This document shows, piece by piece, positions 21,495 to 30,374 of a DNA stretch of 50,110 nucleotides. The notes below the pieces were generated by a model. It was not told where the DNA came from. It worked only from the letters and a program-made list of their open reading frames with translations, and did no database searches. This DNA is from Burkholderiaceae bacterium (GTDB lineage Bacteria > Pseudomonadota > Gammaproteobacteria > Burkholderiales > Burkholderiaceae_A), in the NCBI GenBank assembly GCA_018882795.1, contig VERJ01000009.1, positions 1 through 50,110 of the forward strand, in the 5' to 3' direction. Numbering within the stretch: position 1 is the first letter of the stretch; every line of letters begins with the position of its first letter. Made by a program: the position numbers and the translations under genes.

Positions 21495-23353
21495 GCGGCA
21501 AGCCGCTGCTTTAGCCTTGACTCCAGTGCGGACTTGGTGGAAAGCAGCACCGAAGGCAACCCATGGCTGAGTTTTTCAAATAGCTCCGCATGCAGGGCGA
21601 ATTCATCTTTCCAGGATTGGGCATCGATGGAAGTGATTTTTGCAAACTGATCAGCCGAGAACTGCAGGCCGCTCCAGTCAAGATCTTCATAGCGCGGACT
21701 CACACCAAAGACATGGTCCACACCCTGGGCCTTGCCCTCGATGCGCTGAAGCATCCATTTCAATACACGCGCGTTTTCGCCAAAGCCTGGCCAGACAAAC
21801 TTGCCCTGCTCATCGGTGCGGAACCAATTCACACAGAAAATCTTCGGAAGCCTTGCACCGGAGCGTGCGAGCTTATCGCCCAGATCAAGCCAGTGGGCAA
21901 AATAATCTGCCATGTTGTAGCCACAGAAAGGCAGCATGGCAAACGGGTCTCTACGCACCACACCCTGCTGACCGGCTGCTGCAGCGGTGGTTTCTGAACC
22001 CATGGTGGCCGCCATGTACACGCCCTCTTCCCAGTTACGGGCCTCGGTCACCAGGGGCACGGTGGTGGAACGGCGGCCGCCGAAGATAAAGGCATCAATC
22101 ACCACGCCCTCGGGGTTGTCCCACTCGGGATCAATCACGGGATTCTGAACGGAAGCCACAGTAAAGCGTGCATTGGGATGCGCAGCCTTACGGCCCTGGG
22201 CTTTACCGATCTCTGGTGTCCAGTCCTTGCCCTGCCAGTCGATGCAATGGGCAGGCGCTTCACTCATGCCTTCCCACCAGACATCGCCGTCATCGGTTAA
22301 GGCCACATTGGTGAAGATGACGTTTTCTTTCAGCGATGCCATGCAGTTGTAGTTGGTTTTTTCATTGGTGCCCGGCGCAACACCAAAATAACCATTCTCC
22401 GGATTGATTGCCCGCAGCTGGCCCTGTGCATCGGGTTTGATCCACGCAATGTCATCGCCAATGGTGGTGATCTTCCAGCCACTGTTATCCAAACCCTTGG
22501 GTGGGATCAGCATGGCGAAATTTGTTTTGCCACAGGCCGAAGGAAAGGCCGCAGCCACATGATATTTCTTACCCCAGGGGGCCTGCACACCAAGGATCAG
22601 CATGTGCTCGGCAAACCAGCCGGGATTGGTGCCATGGGCCTGCTTGCGGCCCATGGAGGAAGCGATCCGCAGCGCAAAACATTTCTTACCCAAGAGCGCA
22701 TTGCCGCCATAGCCCGAGCCATAAGACCAGATCTCTTGAGTCTCTGGGAAATGCACGATGTATTTAGTGGAGTTACACGGCCAGGAGACATCCTGTTGGC
22801 CATTGACAAGCGGCATGCCCACCGTGTGCACACAGGGCACAAAGGAGCCATACGACCCCAGCACGTCGTATACCGAGCGGCCCATGCGGGTCATCATGCG
22901 CATATTCACCACCACATAAGGTGAATCCGAGATCTCCACACCAATATGCGCAATCGGCGAGCCCAGGGGACCCATAGAGAACGGAATCACATACATGGTG
23001 CGGCCTTGCATGCAGCCTTCAAAGAGGCCATCCAAGGTTTTCCGCATCTCGGGAGGATCGATCCAGTTATTGGTAGGACCAGCATCTTCTTTGCGATCCG
23101 TGCAGATATAGGTGCGGTCCTCAACACGGGCCACATCCGAAGGATCGGACCAGGCAAGATAAGAATTGGGTCGCTTGGCAGGATTGAGTTTTTTCAACGT
23201 GCCCGAGGTGACCATTTCTTCACACAGACGGTCGTATTCCTGCTGAGAACCATCACACCAGACCACACGGGCGGGCTTGGTTTTTTCGGCAATCGATGTA
23301 ACCCACTGAATCAGGCCCTGATGCTGCACATAGCTGGGGGGAGAAATTTGCAT
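21491..23353 (-). CDS. pckG: Phosphoenolpyruvate carboxykinase (GTP)
   Basis: A 620-residue GTP-dependent enzyme that interconverts oxaloacetate and phosphoenolpyruvate, a key step in gluconeogenesis. The P-loop with its catalytic cysteine is FPSACGKTN (270-278, Cys274). The substrate arginine region is [13 protein letters not shown] (73-85), the [12 protein letters not shown] block and [11 protein letters not shown] carry metal and nucleotide contacts, and [11 protein letters not shown] is a further hallmark. The family is GTP-specific, distinct from the ATP-type PckA. The start ATG is at 23353-23351. A 141-base spacer separates it from the divergent asparaginase gene. Confidence 0.97.
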   Translation of the reverse strand: MQISPPSYVQHQGLIQWVTSIAEKTKPARVVWCDGSQQEYDRLCEEMVTSGTLKKLNPAKRPNSYLAWSDPSDVARVEDRTYICTDRKEDAGPTNNWIDPPEMRKTLDGLFEGCMQGRTMYVIPFSMGPLGSPIAHIGVEISDSPYVVVNMRMMTRMGRSVYDVLGSYGSFVPCVHTVGMPLVNGQQDVSWPCNSTKYIVHFPETQEIWSYGSGYGGNALLGKKCFALRIASSMGRKQAHGTNPGWFAEHMLILGVQAPWGKKYHVAAAFPSACGKTNFAMLIPPKGLDNSGWKITTIGDDIAWIKPDAQGQLRAINPENGYFGVAPGTNEKTNYNCMASLKENVIFTNVALTDDGDVWWEGMSEAPAHCIDWQGKDWTPEIGKAQGRKAAHPNARFTVASVQNPVIDPEWDNPEGVVIDAFIFGGRRSTTVPLVTEARNWEEGVYMAATMGSETTAAAAGQQGVVRRDPFAMLPFCGYNMADYFAHWLDLGDKLARSGARLPKIFCVNWFRTDEQGKFVWPGFGENARVLKWMLQRIEGKAQGVDHVFGVSPRYEDLDWSGLQFSADQFAKITSIDAQSWKDEFALHAELFEKLSHGLPSVLLSTKSALESRLKQRLAA

Positions 23354-23494
23354 GATGATTGAATGTCGCTTGTCTGAGTCGGATAATGCCCCACTGTCAC
23401 AAACAAGGCCGAAAGAAACGATCGGCTCGGCCCGCGGGAGACCTTTTCCGTGTTATCAATATCTTTCGGATTTTAACATTCGACCCCAGGAACA

Positions 23495-24073
23495 ATGACC
23501 ACCTCTGAACCCCTAGTTTTCCTGAGTTGCGGCGGCACCATCGAGAAGATTTATCTTGCCGAAAGCGGCCAGCTGGGGTTTGACCGCTCCCGAATTTCAG
23601 ATTGGCTGAAGACCTGCCGCATCGCGCAACCCTGGCGGGCCGAAACACTGATGCTGATCGACAGTCTAGAGATGAACGACACCCATCGGCTTGAGTTGGC
23701 CAAGAAAATTGCTGCAACCGCAGAAACCAGGATTGTGGTGATCCATGGCACCGACACCATGGTGGAAAGCGCCAAGGTGGTCATGACGCATCGGCAGCCC
23801 CATCAGACCGTGGTCTTCACCGGTGCCATGGTGCCGGCGAGCCTTGAAACATCGGATGCCTTCTTTAATTTGGGACTTGCCACCGGCGCTGCTCAGCAGT
23901 CCGATCCTGGCGTTTATATCGCCATGAGTGGGGAGATTTTTGCAGCGGATCGGGTGAGAAAAAATCGCGACAAGGGAATTTTTGAATCCACTGCCTCAGA
24001 TTCCGCTAGCACCAATGATGGCAACGGCACGCTGCGCATCACCAAAAGAAAAATGACGGGATTTTTCCGCTAA
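23495..24073 (+). CDS. Single-domain asparaginase-like protein
   Basis: A 192-residue protein matching only the N-terminal domain of bacterial L-asparaginases, which are normally about 330 residues with two domains. The hydrolase residues appear to be kept: Thr15 in CGGTIEK, Thr86-Asp87 in HGTDTM, and Lys156 in RVRKNRDK, aligned with the TKT lysine; Tyr20 may be the tyrosine partner. FTGAMVP and SDAFFNLG are further blocks. No remnant of a C-terminal domain follows the stop, so it does not look like a fresh truncation. Similar short asparaginase-domain proteins are known in proteobacteria without a firm role. AGGA precedes the ATG. Confidence 0.8.
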   Translation: MTTSEPLVFLSCGGTIEKIYLAESGQLGFDRSRISDWLKTCRIAQPWRAETLMLIDSLEMNDTHRLELAKKIAATAETRIVVIHGTDTMVESAKVVMTHRQPHQTVVFTGAMVPASLETSDAFFNLGLATGAAQQSDPGVYIAMSGEIFAADRVRKNRDKGIFESTASDSASTNDGNGTLRITKRKMTGFFR

Positions 24074-24080
24074 AGAAGTC

Positions 24081-24109
24081 TTGAAACAAAAATTAACCCT
24101 TGATAGAAG
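24081..24109 (+). promoter_or_regulatory. Candidate promoter of the thioesterase gene
   Basis: TTGAAA (24081-24086) and TAGAAG (24104-24109) are separated by 17 bases, in the AT-rich spacer between the asparaginase-like gene and the thioesterase. A start near 24116 would give a leader of about 32 bases. The -10 box matches the consensus in only four of six places. Confidence 0.4.
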
Positions 24110-24147
24110 CTAGAAGTTCTTTTCGCCCACCTGTCCGGAGACCATCC

Positions 24148-24591
24148 ATGACCCATGTGTCCAATCCCCACTTTGCCGAGACGGTTGCGAAAAGCTTTGA
24201 TAAACAAAGCGCCATGCATCTGATTCACGCCACCATGCCCGTGATCGAGCATGGCCGCACCGAGATTCATGTGCCGCACTGGGATGGGATTGAACAACAA
24301 CACGGTTTCGTTCACGGCGGCGTGGTGGGCATGATTGCCGACTCCGCAGCAGGTTATGCAGCGATGACCATGGTACCGGCAAGCGCCTCTGTGCTCACCG
24401 TGGAATACAAAATGAATTTAATGGCACCCGCGGATGGCGAAAAGCTCATTGCCCGGGGTCAGGTGGTGCGGCCCGGCCGCACGCTGATCATCACCAAGGC
24501 CGAAGTCTTCGCCATTAAAGAAGGCAAAGAAGCCCTCTGCGCACTCATGCAGCAGACCATCATGGTCATGCATGGAAAAGCCGAGAAATAA
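24148..24591 (+). CDS. PaaI-type hotdog-fold thioesterase
   Basis: A 147-residue member of the PaaI/YdiI acyl-CoA thioesterase family. The hotdog core is visible as HGFVHGGVVGMIADSAAGYAA (about 53-73), whose HGG and following acidic residue form the active site, then TVEYKMNLMAPA and ARGQVVRPGRTLIITKAEVF. Such enzymes hydrolyse aryl- or acyl-CoA esters as a cleaning or catabolic step. The ATG at 24148 is chosen because GGAG stands seven bases upstream; an earlier ATG at 24100 would add a 16-residue basic leader. Substrate cannot be read from the sequence. Confidence 0.87.
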   Translation: MTHVSNPHFAETVAKSFDKQSAMHLIHATMPVIEHGRTEIHVPHWDGIEQQHGFVHGGVVGMIADSAAGYAAMTMVPASASVLTVEYKMNLMAPADGEKLIARGQVVRPGRTLIITKAEVFAIKEGKEALCALMQQTIMVMHGKAEK

Positions 24592-24625
24592 GGGATTATC
24601 GTTTCAGATCTAAAAATTGATCACG

Positions 24626-25996
24626 CTACTTGCCGATGCAAAACCGGCCAAAGATTTCTCCCAAGAGATCGTCAGAGGAAAACTCACCCGTGATCTCGGA
24701 GAGCGCACTCTGTGCCTGGCGCAGGCACTCTGCCAACAGTTCCAACTCCTGATCATGTAGGTGCTGCTCGGCTTCATCGATTTGAGCGCGCGCGCGACTT
24801 AAGGCATCCAGGTGCCGAGCGCGCGCAGAAAATACACCCGCACTCGCATCCCCACTCCAGCCGGCCAACTCCAATAACCTTGCGCGCAGGCGATCCAGCC
24901 CAGCACCGGTTTTGGCGGAGATGGCGATAGCCTCTTCATCACCCGTTGGCGCAATACCCGCTGCCGACAGATCCGATTTATTAAGAACACGAATCACCGA
25001 CCGGGCCGAAGCAACCCGCGCAAGTACCTGACCCTCCAACTCTGCATCGGTGGCAATCGCGCCACTGGCATCGCGCAGCAACAACACCACCTGCGCCTGC
25101 TCGATTTCCCTCCAGGTCCGCTCAATACCAAGAAGCTCCACCACATCCTGAGTTGCACGCAGGCCCGCTGTATCGATCACATGCATGGGCACGCCATCAA
25201 TTGTGATTTCCTGCACGATGCGATCGCGGGTGGTACCCGCGATCTCCGTCACCAGAGCCACATCCTGTTCGGCAAGCGCATTTAACAAAGAAGATTTGCC
25301 GACATTGGGTGCCCCCACCAGCACCACGCGCAGCCCATCACGCAGGGCAGCCCCACGGCTGGCGCTTTGTCGAAGCTCGTCTAAAAGGTGATTGATCGCC
25401 TGGAGTTTTTCCTGAACCCCCTCGCGGGCGATGAATTCAATATCCTCTTCAGGAAAATCCAGGCAGGCCTCCACCCGCATGCGCAGATCAATAAGTTTTT
25501 CCAACAATGCCTGCACAAGACCACTGAAGCGGCCCTGCAACGATGCCAATGCGCTCTTGGCCGCCCGTTCACTGCCCGCATCGATCAGGTCTGCCACACT
25601 TTCCGCCTGTGCCAGATCCAGCTTGTCATTTAAAAAAGCGCGCTGGGTGAACTCACCTGGATTGGCTATGCGGATCACGCTACCTCTTTCATCACCCCGC
25701 ACCGCCAGACATTGCTGCAATACCAGGGCCATCACGCCAGGGCCGCCGTGGCCCTGCAACTCCAGCACGTCTTCACCCGTGTAGGAATTCGGCCCCTGAA
25801 AAAAAATAGCCAGACCGTCGTCCACGGGCTGGCCTTGGGAATCCAGAAAACTTAAGTGTGTCGCGATGCGCGGTGTCAATGCCCGGCCACAGACCGCCTG
25901 CATGATGGCCTGCACCGCGGGACCCGAGGCGCGCACCACACCGATGGCGCCGCGCCCAGGTGCTGTGGCAATGGCAACAATCGTATCGGTCGACAT
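24626..25996 (-). CDS. mnmE: tRNA modification GTPase MnmE (TrmE)
   Basis: A 456-residue GTPase partner of MnmG for cmnm5U34 synthesis in tRNA. The N-terminal folate-binding domain starts DTIVAIATAPGRGAIGVVR, with the helical domain next and the inserted G domain holding GAPNVGKS at 228-235, the G2 region GTTRD, DTAGLR, and NKSD. The C-terminus ends FGRFCIGK with the conserved cysteine. Length matches E. coli (454). It lies just downstream of yidC (27 bases apart), the usual yidC-mnmE order. Confidence 0.97.
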   Translation of the reverse strand: MSTDTIVAIATAPGRGAIGVVRASGPAVQAIMQAVCGRALTPRIATHLSFLDSQGQPVDDGLAIFFQGPNSYTGEDVLELQGHGGPGVMALVLQQCLAVRGDERGSVIRIANPGEFTQRAFLNDKLDLAQAESVADLIDAGSERAAKSALASLQGRFSGLVQALLEKLIDLRMRVEACLDFPEEDIEFIAREGVQEKLQAINHLLDELRQSASRGAALRDGLRVVLVGAPNVGKSSLLNALAEQDVALVTEIAGTTRDRIVQEITIDGVPMHVIDTAGLRATQDVVELLGIERTWREIEQAQVVLLLRDASGAIATDAELEGQVLARVASARSVIRVLNKSDLSAAGIAPTGDEEAIAISAKTGAGLDRLRARLLELAGWSGDASAGVFSARARHLDALSRARAQIDEAEQHLHDQELELLAECLRQAQSALSEITGEFSSDDLLGEIFGRFCIGK

Positions 25997-26023
25997 GCCA
26001 GCAGCATCCGAAGCCAGACCCGC

Positions 26024-27754
26024 TTACCGGTGCGCGGCGGCAGCCTTTTCAATCTGCCGGGTCACCGACCACTGCTGTGCAATCGACAGCACGTTGTTCA
26101 CCAACCAGTAGAGCACCAGGCCCGCAGGAAAGAAGAAGAAAAATACCGAGAACACGAGGGGCATGAACATCATGACCTTGGCTTGAATCGGATCCGGGGG
26201 CGGCGGATTCAGTTTGGTCTGAATGAACATGGTGATCGCCATGATCACCGGCAAGATGTAATAGGGATCCGGCGCCGAAAGATCCGTAATCCAGCCCAGC
26301 CAGGGCGCATTGCGCATCTCCACACTGGCCAGCAACACCCAATACAGCGCAATAAAGACAGGAATCTGAATCAGTATCGGCAGACAGCCACCCAGAGGAT
26401 TGATCTTCTCGGTTTTATAGAGCTCCATCATGGCCTGATTCAACTTGGCCTTGTCGTTCGCATAGGTCTCACGCAGCTTCATGAGCCGTGGTGTGACAGC
26501 CTTCATCTTGGCCATGGATTTATAGCTGGCCGCCGATAGGGGATAAAAGGCCGCCTTAATGATGACTGTCAGCAGCACAATCGCCCAGCCCCAGTTGGCC
26601 ACAACGCGATAGAGCTGCTCCAAAAGCCAGTAAATAGGCTTCGCCAAGAATGTCAGCCAACCATAATCAACGACCAAATCAAGCCCTGGTGCAAGTTTTT
26701 CCAAGACATCTTGAACCTGAGGGCCTGCGTACAACACCGCTTCATGAGTCTGCTGGGCGCCTGGCGCAATCGCAGGCAGAGCCTGCATCAATCCAACACT
26801 GTAAAGATTGTTTTCGATACGGCGGGTATAGAACTCGCGGGGCGCATCGTTTTTAGGGATCCAAGCACTTACAAAGTAATGCTGGATGATGCCAAACCAG
26901 CCGTCGCTCGCGGCTTTTACATGAGAGGCTTTGTTTTTTTCGATATCAGAAAAATCAATTTTCTGGAACTTGCCTTCATTGGTATAGATGGCTGGTCCCA
27001 TAAAGGTCTGATAAAACTGACTCTCCCCTGGGGGACGTTCTCCGTTGCGCATCAACTGGAGGTAAACCGTTGGCGATAAGGCATCGGCACCTGTGTTTTG
27101 CACAGTGTGAGACACACGAACCACATTGCCTTTTTCTTCAAGAGAAAAAATCTTGGTGAGTTTTACCCCCCCCGACTCCGACACCAGGGCCACATGGCGA
27201 TTAGGATCGAGATCTTCGCGGATCGGTGCTTTTTTAAAGACTGAGGTGTGATTGGGAAAGGCCACTTGCGCGGCGGATTGTCCCACCAAGCCAGACTGTG
27301 CTTCGAAGCGCCGAGATGCGCCACGATCAAAGAGCACAACACGTTTTCCTTCGTAAGCTTCTGAACTTTGATCTAGCAATACCGTGCGAACAATACGGGC
27401 ACCCTGAGCATCAATCTCAAGTTCAACTTCTTTATTTTTGAGAATAAACCGCTCTGAAGCAGAGGCGGCCTGGCTATTCGCAGACGCAGGCCCAACAACT
27501 GTTGGTGTTGCGGCCTTACCAGCTGTAGGAATTGCACCACTATCGGCCTTCGGTGCTGGATTTGCTACCGGCACCCCTGCACTGACTGTCGGCGCGCTAG
27601 CCTGCCCTGCGCCAGCTGATTTTTCTTGGGTCTGAGAAGAAGACACTGGCGCGCCAAACATTGAGCCCCTGCCGGAATGCTTCATGTAAGCATCCCATAG
27701 CAACAGCAGAGACATGGAAAAAATAACCCAAAGTATTGCGCGACGCGTATCCAT
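26024..27754 (-). CDS. yidC: Membrane protein insertase YidC
   Basis: A 576-residue inner-membrane insertase (Oxa1 family) that folds and inserts membrane proteins, including ATP synthase subunit c. The N-terminal membrane anchor (DTRRAILWVIFSMSLLLLWD) is followed by an Ala/Pro/Ser-rich linker and the large periplasmic domain of Gram-negative YidC. The conserved core has the amphipathic YPLSAASYKSMAKMK region, and a set of C-terminal membrane helices containing NPLGGCLPILIQIPVFIALY and FPAGLVLYWLVNN. A typical Gram-negative length. It follows yidD by 27 bases. Confidence 0.97.
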   Translation of the reverse strand: MDTRRAILWVIFSMSLLLLWDAYMKHSGRGSMFGAPVSSSQTQEKSAGAGQASAPTVSAGVPVANPAPKADSGAIPTAGKAATPTVVGPASANSQAASASERFILKNKEVELEIDAQGARIVRTVLLDQSSEAYEGKRVVLFDRGASRRFEAQSGLVGQSAAQVAFPNHTSVFKKAPIREDLDPNRHVALVSESGGVKLTKIFSLEEKGNVVRVSHTVQNTGADALSPTVYLQLMRNGERPPGESQFYQTFMGPAIYTNEGKFQKIDFSDIEKNKASHVKAASDGWFGIIQHYFVSAWIPKNDAPREFYTRRIENNLYSVGLMQALPAIAPGAQQTHEAVLYAGPQVQDVLEKLAPGLDLVVDYGWLTFLAKPIYWLLEQLYRVVANWGWAIVLLTVIIKAAFYPLSAASYKSMAKMKAVTPRLMKLRETYANDKAKLNQAMMELYKTEKINPLGGCLPILIQIPVFIALYWVLLASVEMRNAPWLGWITDLSAPDPYYILPVIMAITMFIQTKLNPPPPDPIQAKVMMFMPLVFSVFFFFFPAGLVLYWLVNNVLSIAQQWSVTRQIEKAAAAHR

Positions 27755-27781
27755 AAATGCCTTCTTATTTTTAAAACCAGA

Positions 27782-28054
27782 CTAGGACAAGCCCAGACTG
27801 CTACGTTTTTTCGGATGATCAGGTACAGGATCAAACCCACCCCGACACCAGGGATGACACCGGCCGAGCCGCTTCGCAGTCAACCAACCGCCTGAAAACA
27901 ATCCGCGTTTTTCAAATGCCTCAATAGCGTAATCAGAACAATGCGGCACAAAACGACACCGGGGACCAATCATTGGTCGAATTGTCCATTGATAAATCCT
28001 AACCAGTCCAATACCCAGCCAGGCCAAGTTACGAAATATGCGTGGTGGTCTCAC
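27782..28054 (-). CDS. yidD: Membrane protein insertion efficiency factor YidD
   Basis: A 90-residue protein of the YidD family, which is thought to assist YidC and is attached to the inner face of the membrane by an amphipathic helix (residues about 8-24, [17 protein letters not shown]). The family cysteine pattern is [11 protein letters not shown] then [15 protein letters not shown]. The start is GTG at 28054-28052, overlapping the rnpA stop by four bases. The rpmH-rnpA-yidD-yidC-mnmE order is a conserved origin-proximal group. Confidence 0.95.
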   Translation of the reverse strand: MRPPRIFRNLAWLGIGLVRIYQWTIRPMIGPRCRFVPHCSDYAIEAFEKRGLFSGGWLTAKRLGRCHPWCRGGFDPVPDHPKKRSSLGLS

Positions 28055-28416
28055 GAAACCACCCGAGAAAATACTTGCATTAGCGGCAATCGGACTTCAG
28101 CAGCGAGTTCACGTCGGGACCACTCTTTTTTTAAGGGCTGCATGATTCGCACCACCAAGCCTAGCGATTGTGCATGGCTATCTGATTCGGCGAACCGGAC
28201 CAGCCAATCCCGAAACAATGCCCTGGACCACCGTTTGATCTGATTACGCTGCACGCTACTTCTCACCAATTTCTTAGGCAGAACAAATCCGATGCGACAC
28301 CCGTCGTCAAGATCGATCTTATAGAGCGCCACGGGACCGGATCGTGCCACAGGTCGTGAACGGAGGGCCCGACGAAAGTCTTCTGGGGAACGCAAGCGGT
28401 GATCACGCTTGCCCAT
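28051..28416 (-). CDS. rnpA: Ribonuclease P protein component
   Basis: A 121-residue basic protein that binds the RNase P RNA and helps process the 5' ends of tRNA precursors. The central signature is [21 protein letters not shown]; the RNR of the usual motif reads RNQ here, a change seen in the variable third position. The rest is arginine-rich. It is 48 bases downstream of rpmH and overlaps yidD. The RNase P RNA gene itself is not in this window. Confidence 0.94.
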   Translation of the reverse strand: MGKRDHRLRSPEDFRRALRSRPVARSGPVALYKIDLDDGCRIGFVLPKKLVRSSVQRNQIKRWSRALFRDWLVRFAESDSHAQSLGLVVRIMQPLKKEWSRRELAAEVRLPLMQVFSRVVS

Positions 28417-28464
28417 TGATCAAAAACTGATCAGTAATGAAGCGAGTTAAGACTGGCTTTAGGG

Positions 28465-28599
28465 CTAGACTGAAAGGCGCTTACGGCCTTTGGCACGACG
28501 TGCACGAATGACAGCACGTCCGCTACGCGTCTTCATCCTGACCAAAAAGCCGTGCGTCCTTTTGCGGCGAACGACAGAGGGTTGAAAAGTGCGTTTCAT
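28465..28599 (-). CDS. rpmH: 50S ribosomal protein L34
   Basis: A 44-residue, strongly basic ribosomal protein read directly from the bases: it begins [18 protein letters not shown] and ends KGRKRLSV, the standard L34 sequence with no unusual change. ATG is at 28599-28597 and TAG at 28467-28465. It is the first gene left of dnaA, transcribed away from it. Confidence 0.98.
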   Translation of the reverse strand: MKRTFQPSVVRRKRTHGFLVRMKTRSGRAVIRARRAKGRKRLSV

Positions 28600-28655
28600 G
28601 ATGTTTTTCCAAAAGGTTTGATGTGTCCCCGGATTTGTTCCGGAAAGAACCCGAC

Positions 28656-28661
28656 AGTATA
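28656..28661 (-). promoter_or_regulatory. Candidate -10 box of the rpmH promoter
   Basis: TATACT on the minus strand lies 56 bases before the rpmH ATG and matches the sigma-70 -10 consensus in five of six positions. No good -35 hexamer is seen at 16-18 bases. A small stem (CCGGA/TCCGG at 28630-28644) follows in the leader. Confidence 0.4.
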
Positions 28662-28704
28662 CGACAAAAGGACCAAAATACGAGTCCTAGGGGCAAACCT
28701 GGCC

Positions 28705-28713
28705 TGTGGATAA
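28705..28713 (-). promoter_or_regulatory. DnaA box upstream of dnaA
   Basis: TTATCCACA on the minus strand is a perfect DnaA box, 27 bases before the dnaA start. Its place next to a possible -10 element (TAGAAT at 28728-28733) fits autoregulation of dnaA by DnaA, as known in other bacteria. It could also be an outlying part of the origin. Confidence 0.75.
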
Positions 28714-28740
28714 CTCCCCAAATCAGCTAGAATTTCACCC

Positions 28741-30165
28741 ATGGAATCACTGTGGCAAGACTGCCTTTTGCATTTTGAGCGGGAACTGCCCAGTCAGCAG
28801 TTTCAGACATGGTTCAAACCCCTCGAATTGCTCAGAATTGACCAAAACGGCAACTCCAGCCGGGTCATTTTGTCAGCGCCAACCCGATTTAAACAAAACT
28901 GGGCCAAAAATCAGTTTTCCGCAGCCCTGAACGCCTGGTGGACAAAGACGCTGGGAATGCCAGTCGACCTGGAGATTGAAATCGGCAACAGTCTGATCAA
29001 TACCACTGGAGACCTATCAAGCCAGAAAGACCGCCCGGCCAATGATGCTGCAATCGATATGGACTCAGCGCTAGCGTCTCGGACAGCACCACTCACAGCC
29101 ACACACGCAGAACCAAGTATCTCTGTAGATACAGCATTACAGCAGCAAAGCCGCTTAAATGGAGATTGGACCTTTGAAACCTTTGTTCCTGGCAAAGCCA
29201 ATCAACTTGCTCGGGCAGCAGCACTTCAAGTGGCCGACAATCCCGGCAGGGGCTATAACCCGCTTTTCCTTTATGGCGGTGTAGGCCTAGGAAAGAGTCA
29301 CCTGATTCATGCCGTCGGAAATTCACTTTTAGCCAAAAACAAACAGGCCCGGGTGCGTTACATCCACGCCGAGGCCTATGTCAGCGATGTTGTCAAAGCC
29401 TATCAACGTAAATCATTTGACGAATTCAAGCGCTACTACCACTCTCTGGATTTACTGCTAATCGATGACATTCAGTTTTTTGCTGGTAAGCAAAGAACAC
29501 AGGAAGAATTCTTTTATGCCTTCGAGGCCCTCATTGCCGCTCAAAAACAAATCATCATTACCAGTGATACTTATCCAACTGAATTAGGTGAGATTAACCC
29601 GCGCTTATTAACTCGATTTTCTTCTGGCCTAACAGTGGCTATTGAACCGCCAGAGCTCGAAATGCGGGTTGCGATTCTGATGAAAAAAGCAGATTTAGAA
29701 GAATTTAATCTCCAAGAAGAGGAAGCTTTTTTTATTGCCAAACAACTACGTTCGAACGTAAGAGAACTCGAAGGGGCTCTTAAAAAAGTGATTGCCTATT
29801 GCGGGTTTCACCAGAAAACAGCCTCAATGGAAGTTGTAAAAGAAGCCTTAAAAGATATTTTGTCTTTACAGAAAACATTAATTTCTGTTGAAAACATTCA
29901 AAAATCAGTAGCTGACTTTTACAACATCAAAGTGGCCGATATGTACAGCAAACGGCGGCCGGCCAATATTGCCATGCCACGACAAGTTGCAATGTATCTT
30001 GCGAAAGAACTCACCCAGAAAAGCTTTCCAGAGATTGGCGATCTCTTTGGCGGACGGGATCACACAACGGTTCTGCACGCCGTCAAGAAAATTTCAGAAA
30101 GCCGGCTGCGCAACGCAGAACTAAACCACCAGCTGCACATTCTGGAACAACAACTCAAGGGATAA
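28741..30165 (+). CDS. dnaA: Chromosomal replication initiator DnaA
   Basis: A 474-residue AAA+ initiator that binds DnaA boxes and opens oriC. Domain I (1-80) has [13 protein letters not shown]; domain II (about 85-140) is a variable Ser/Ala-rich linker; domain III has Walker A GGVGLGKS (179-186), Walker [11 protein letters not shown] and the [12 protein letters not shown] arginine region; domain IV holds [12 protein letters not shown] for box recognition. The ATG has no Shine-Dalgarno sequence. A -10-like TAGAAT ends only seven bases before the ATG, so a leaderless message is possible (inference). Base composition is richer in A and T than in most of the window. Confidence 0.98.
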   Translation: MESLWQDCLLHFERELPSQQFQTWFKPLELLRIDQNGNSSRVILSAPTRFKQNWAKNQFSAALNAWWTKTLGMPVDLEIEIGNSLINTTGDLSSQKDRPANDAAIDMDSALASRTAPLTATHAEPSISVDTALQQQSRLNGDWTFETFVPGKANQLARAAALQVADNPGRGYNPLFLYGGVGLGKSHLIHAVGNSLLAKNKQARVRYIHAEAYVSDVVKAYQRKSFDEFKRYYHSLDLLLIDDIQFFAGKQRTQEEFFYAFEALIAAQKQIIITSDTYPTELGEINPRLLTRFSSGLTVAIEPPELEMRVAILMKKADLEEFNLQEEEAFFIAKQLRSNVRELEGALKKVIAYCGFHQKTASMEVVKEALKDILSLQKTLISVENIQKSVADFYNIKVADMYSKRRPANIAMPRQVAMYLAKELTQKSFPEIGDLFGGRDHTTVLHAVKKISESRLRNAELNHQLHILEQQLKG

Positions 30166-30374
30166 GCTGTGGATAAGTACTGGATAACCAACAACAACTT
30201 CATGACTCCAGACGCATGCCGGCATGTTGTACACAGTCGAAACCAGTTATTGGATTGCTGTCCACAGGTAACCAGTCAGCCGCAGACCCTGACCCAACAA
30301 AGGGCCTCCGAGGTTATCCACAGCAATTGGCTTCCTTATTTATGACTATTATTTTTTAAACAAGAACAACAATC
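30166..30374 (+). other. oriC: Probable replication origin oriC (dnaA-dnaN spacer)
   Basis: This 209-base spacer has two perfect DnaA boxes in opposite orientation: 30168-30176 (minus) and 30314-30322 (plus). Weaker matches are TTGTACACA at 30227-30235 and CTGTCCACA at 30258-30266. A perfect 12-bp palindrome, CATGCCGGCATG, lies at 30215-30226. From 30333 to 30374 there is an AT-rich run (TCCTTATTTATGACTATTAT and on) suited to be the unwinding element. Flanking genes switch strand around here. The rpmH-dnaA spacer with one perfect box is the competing or additional site. Confidence 0.7.

Noticed and set aside
23495-24073. Asparaginase-like gene as a pseudogene
   Set aside because: No remnant of the C-terminal domain follows, and the active-site residues are intact.
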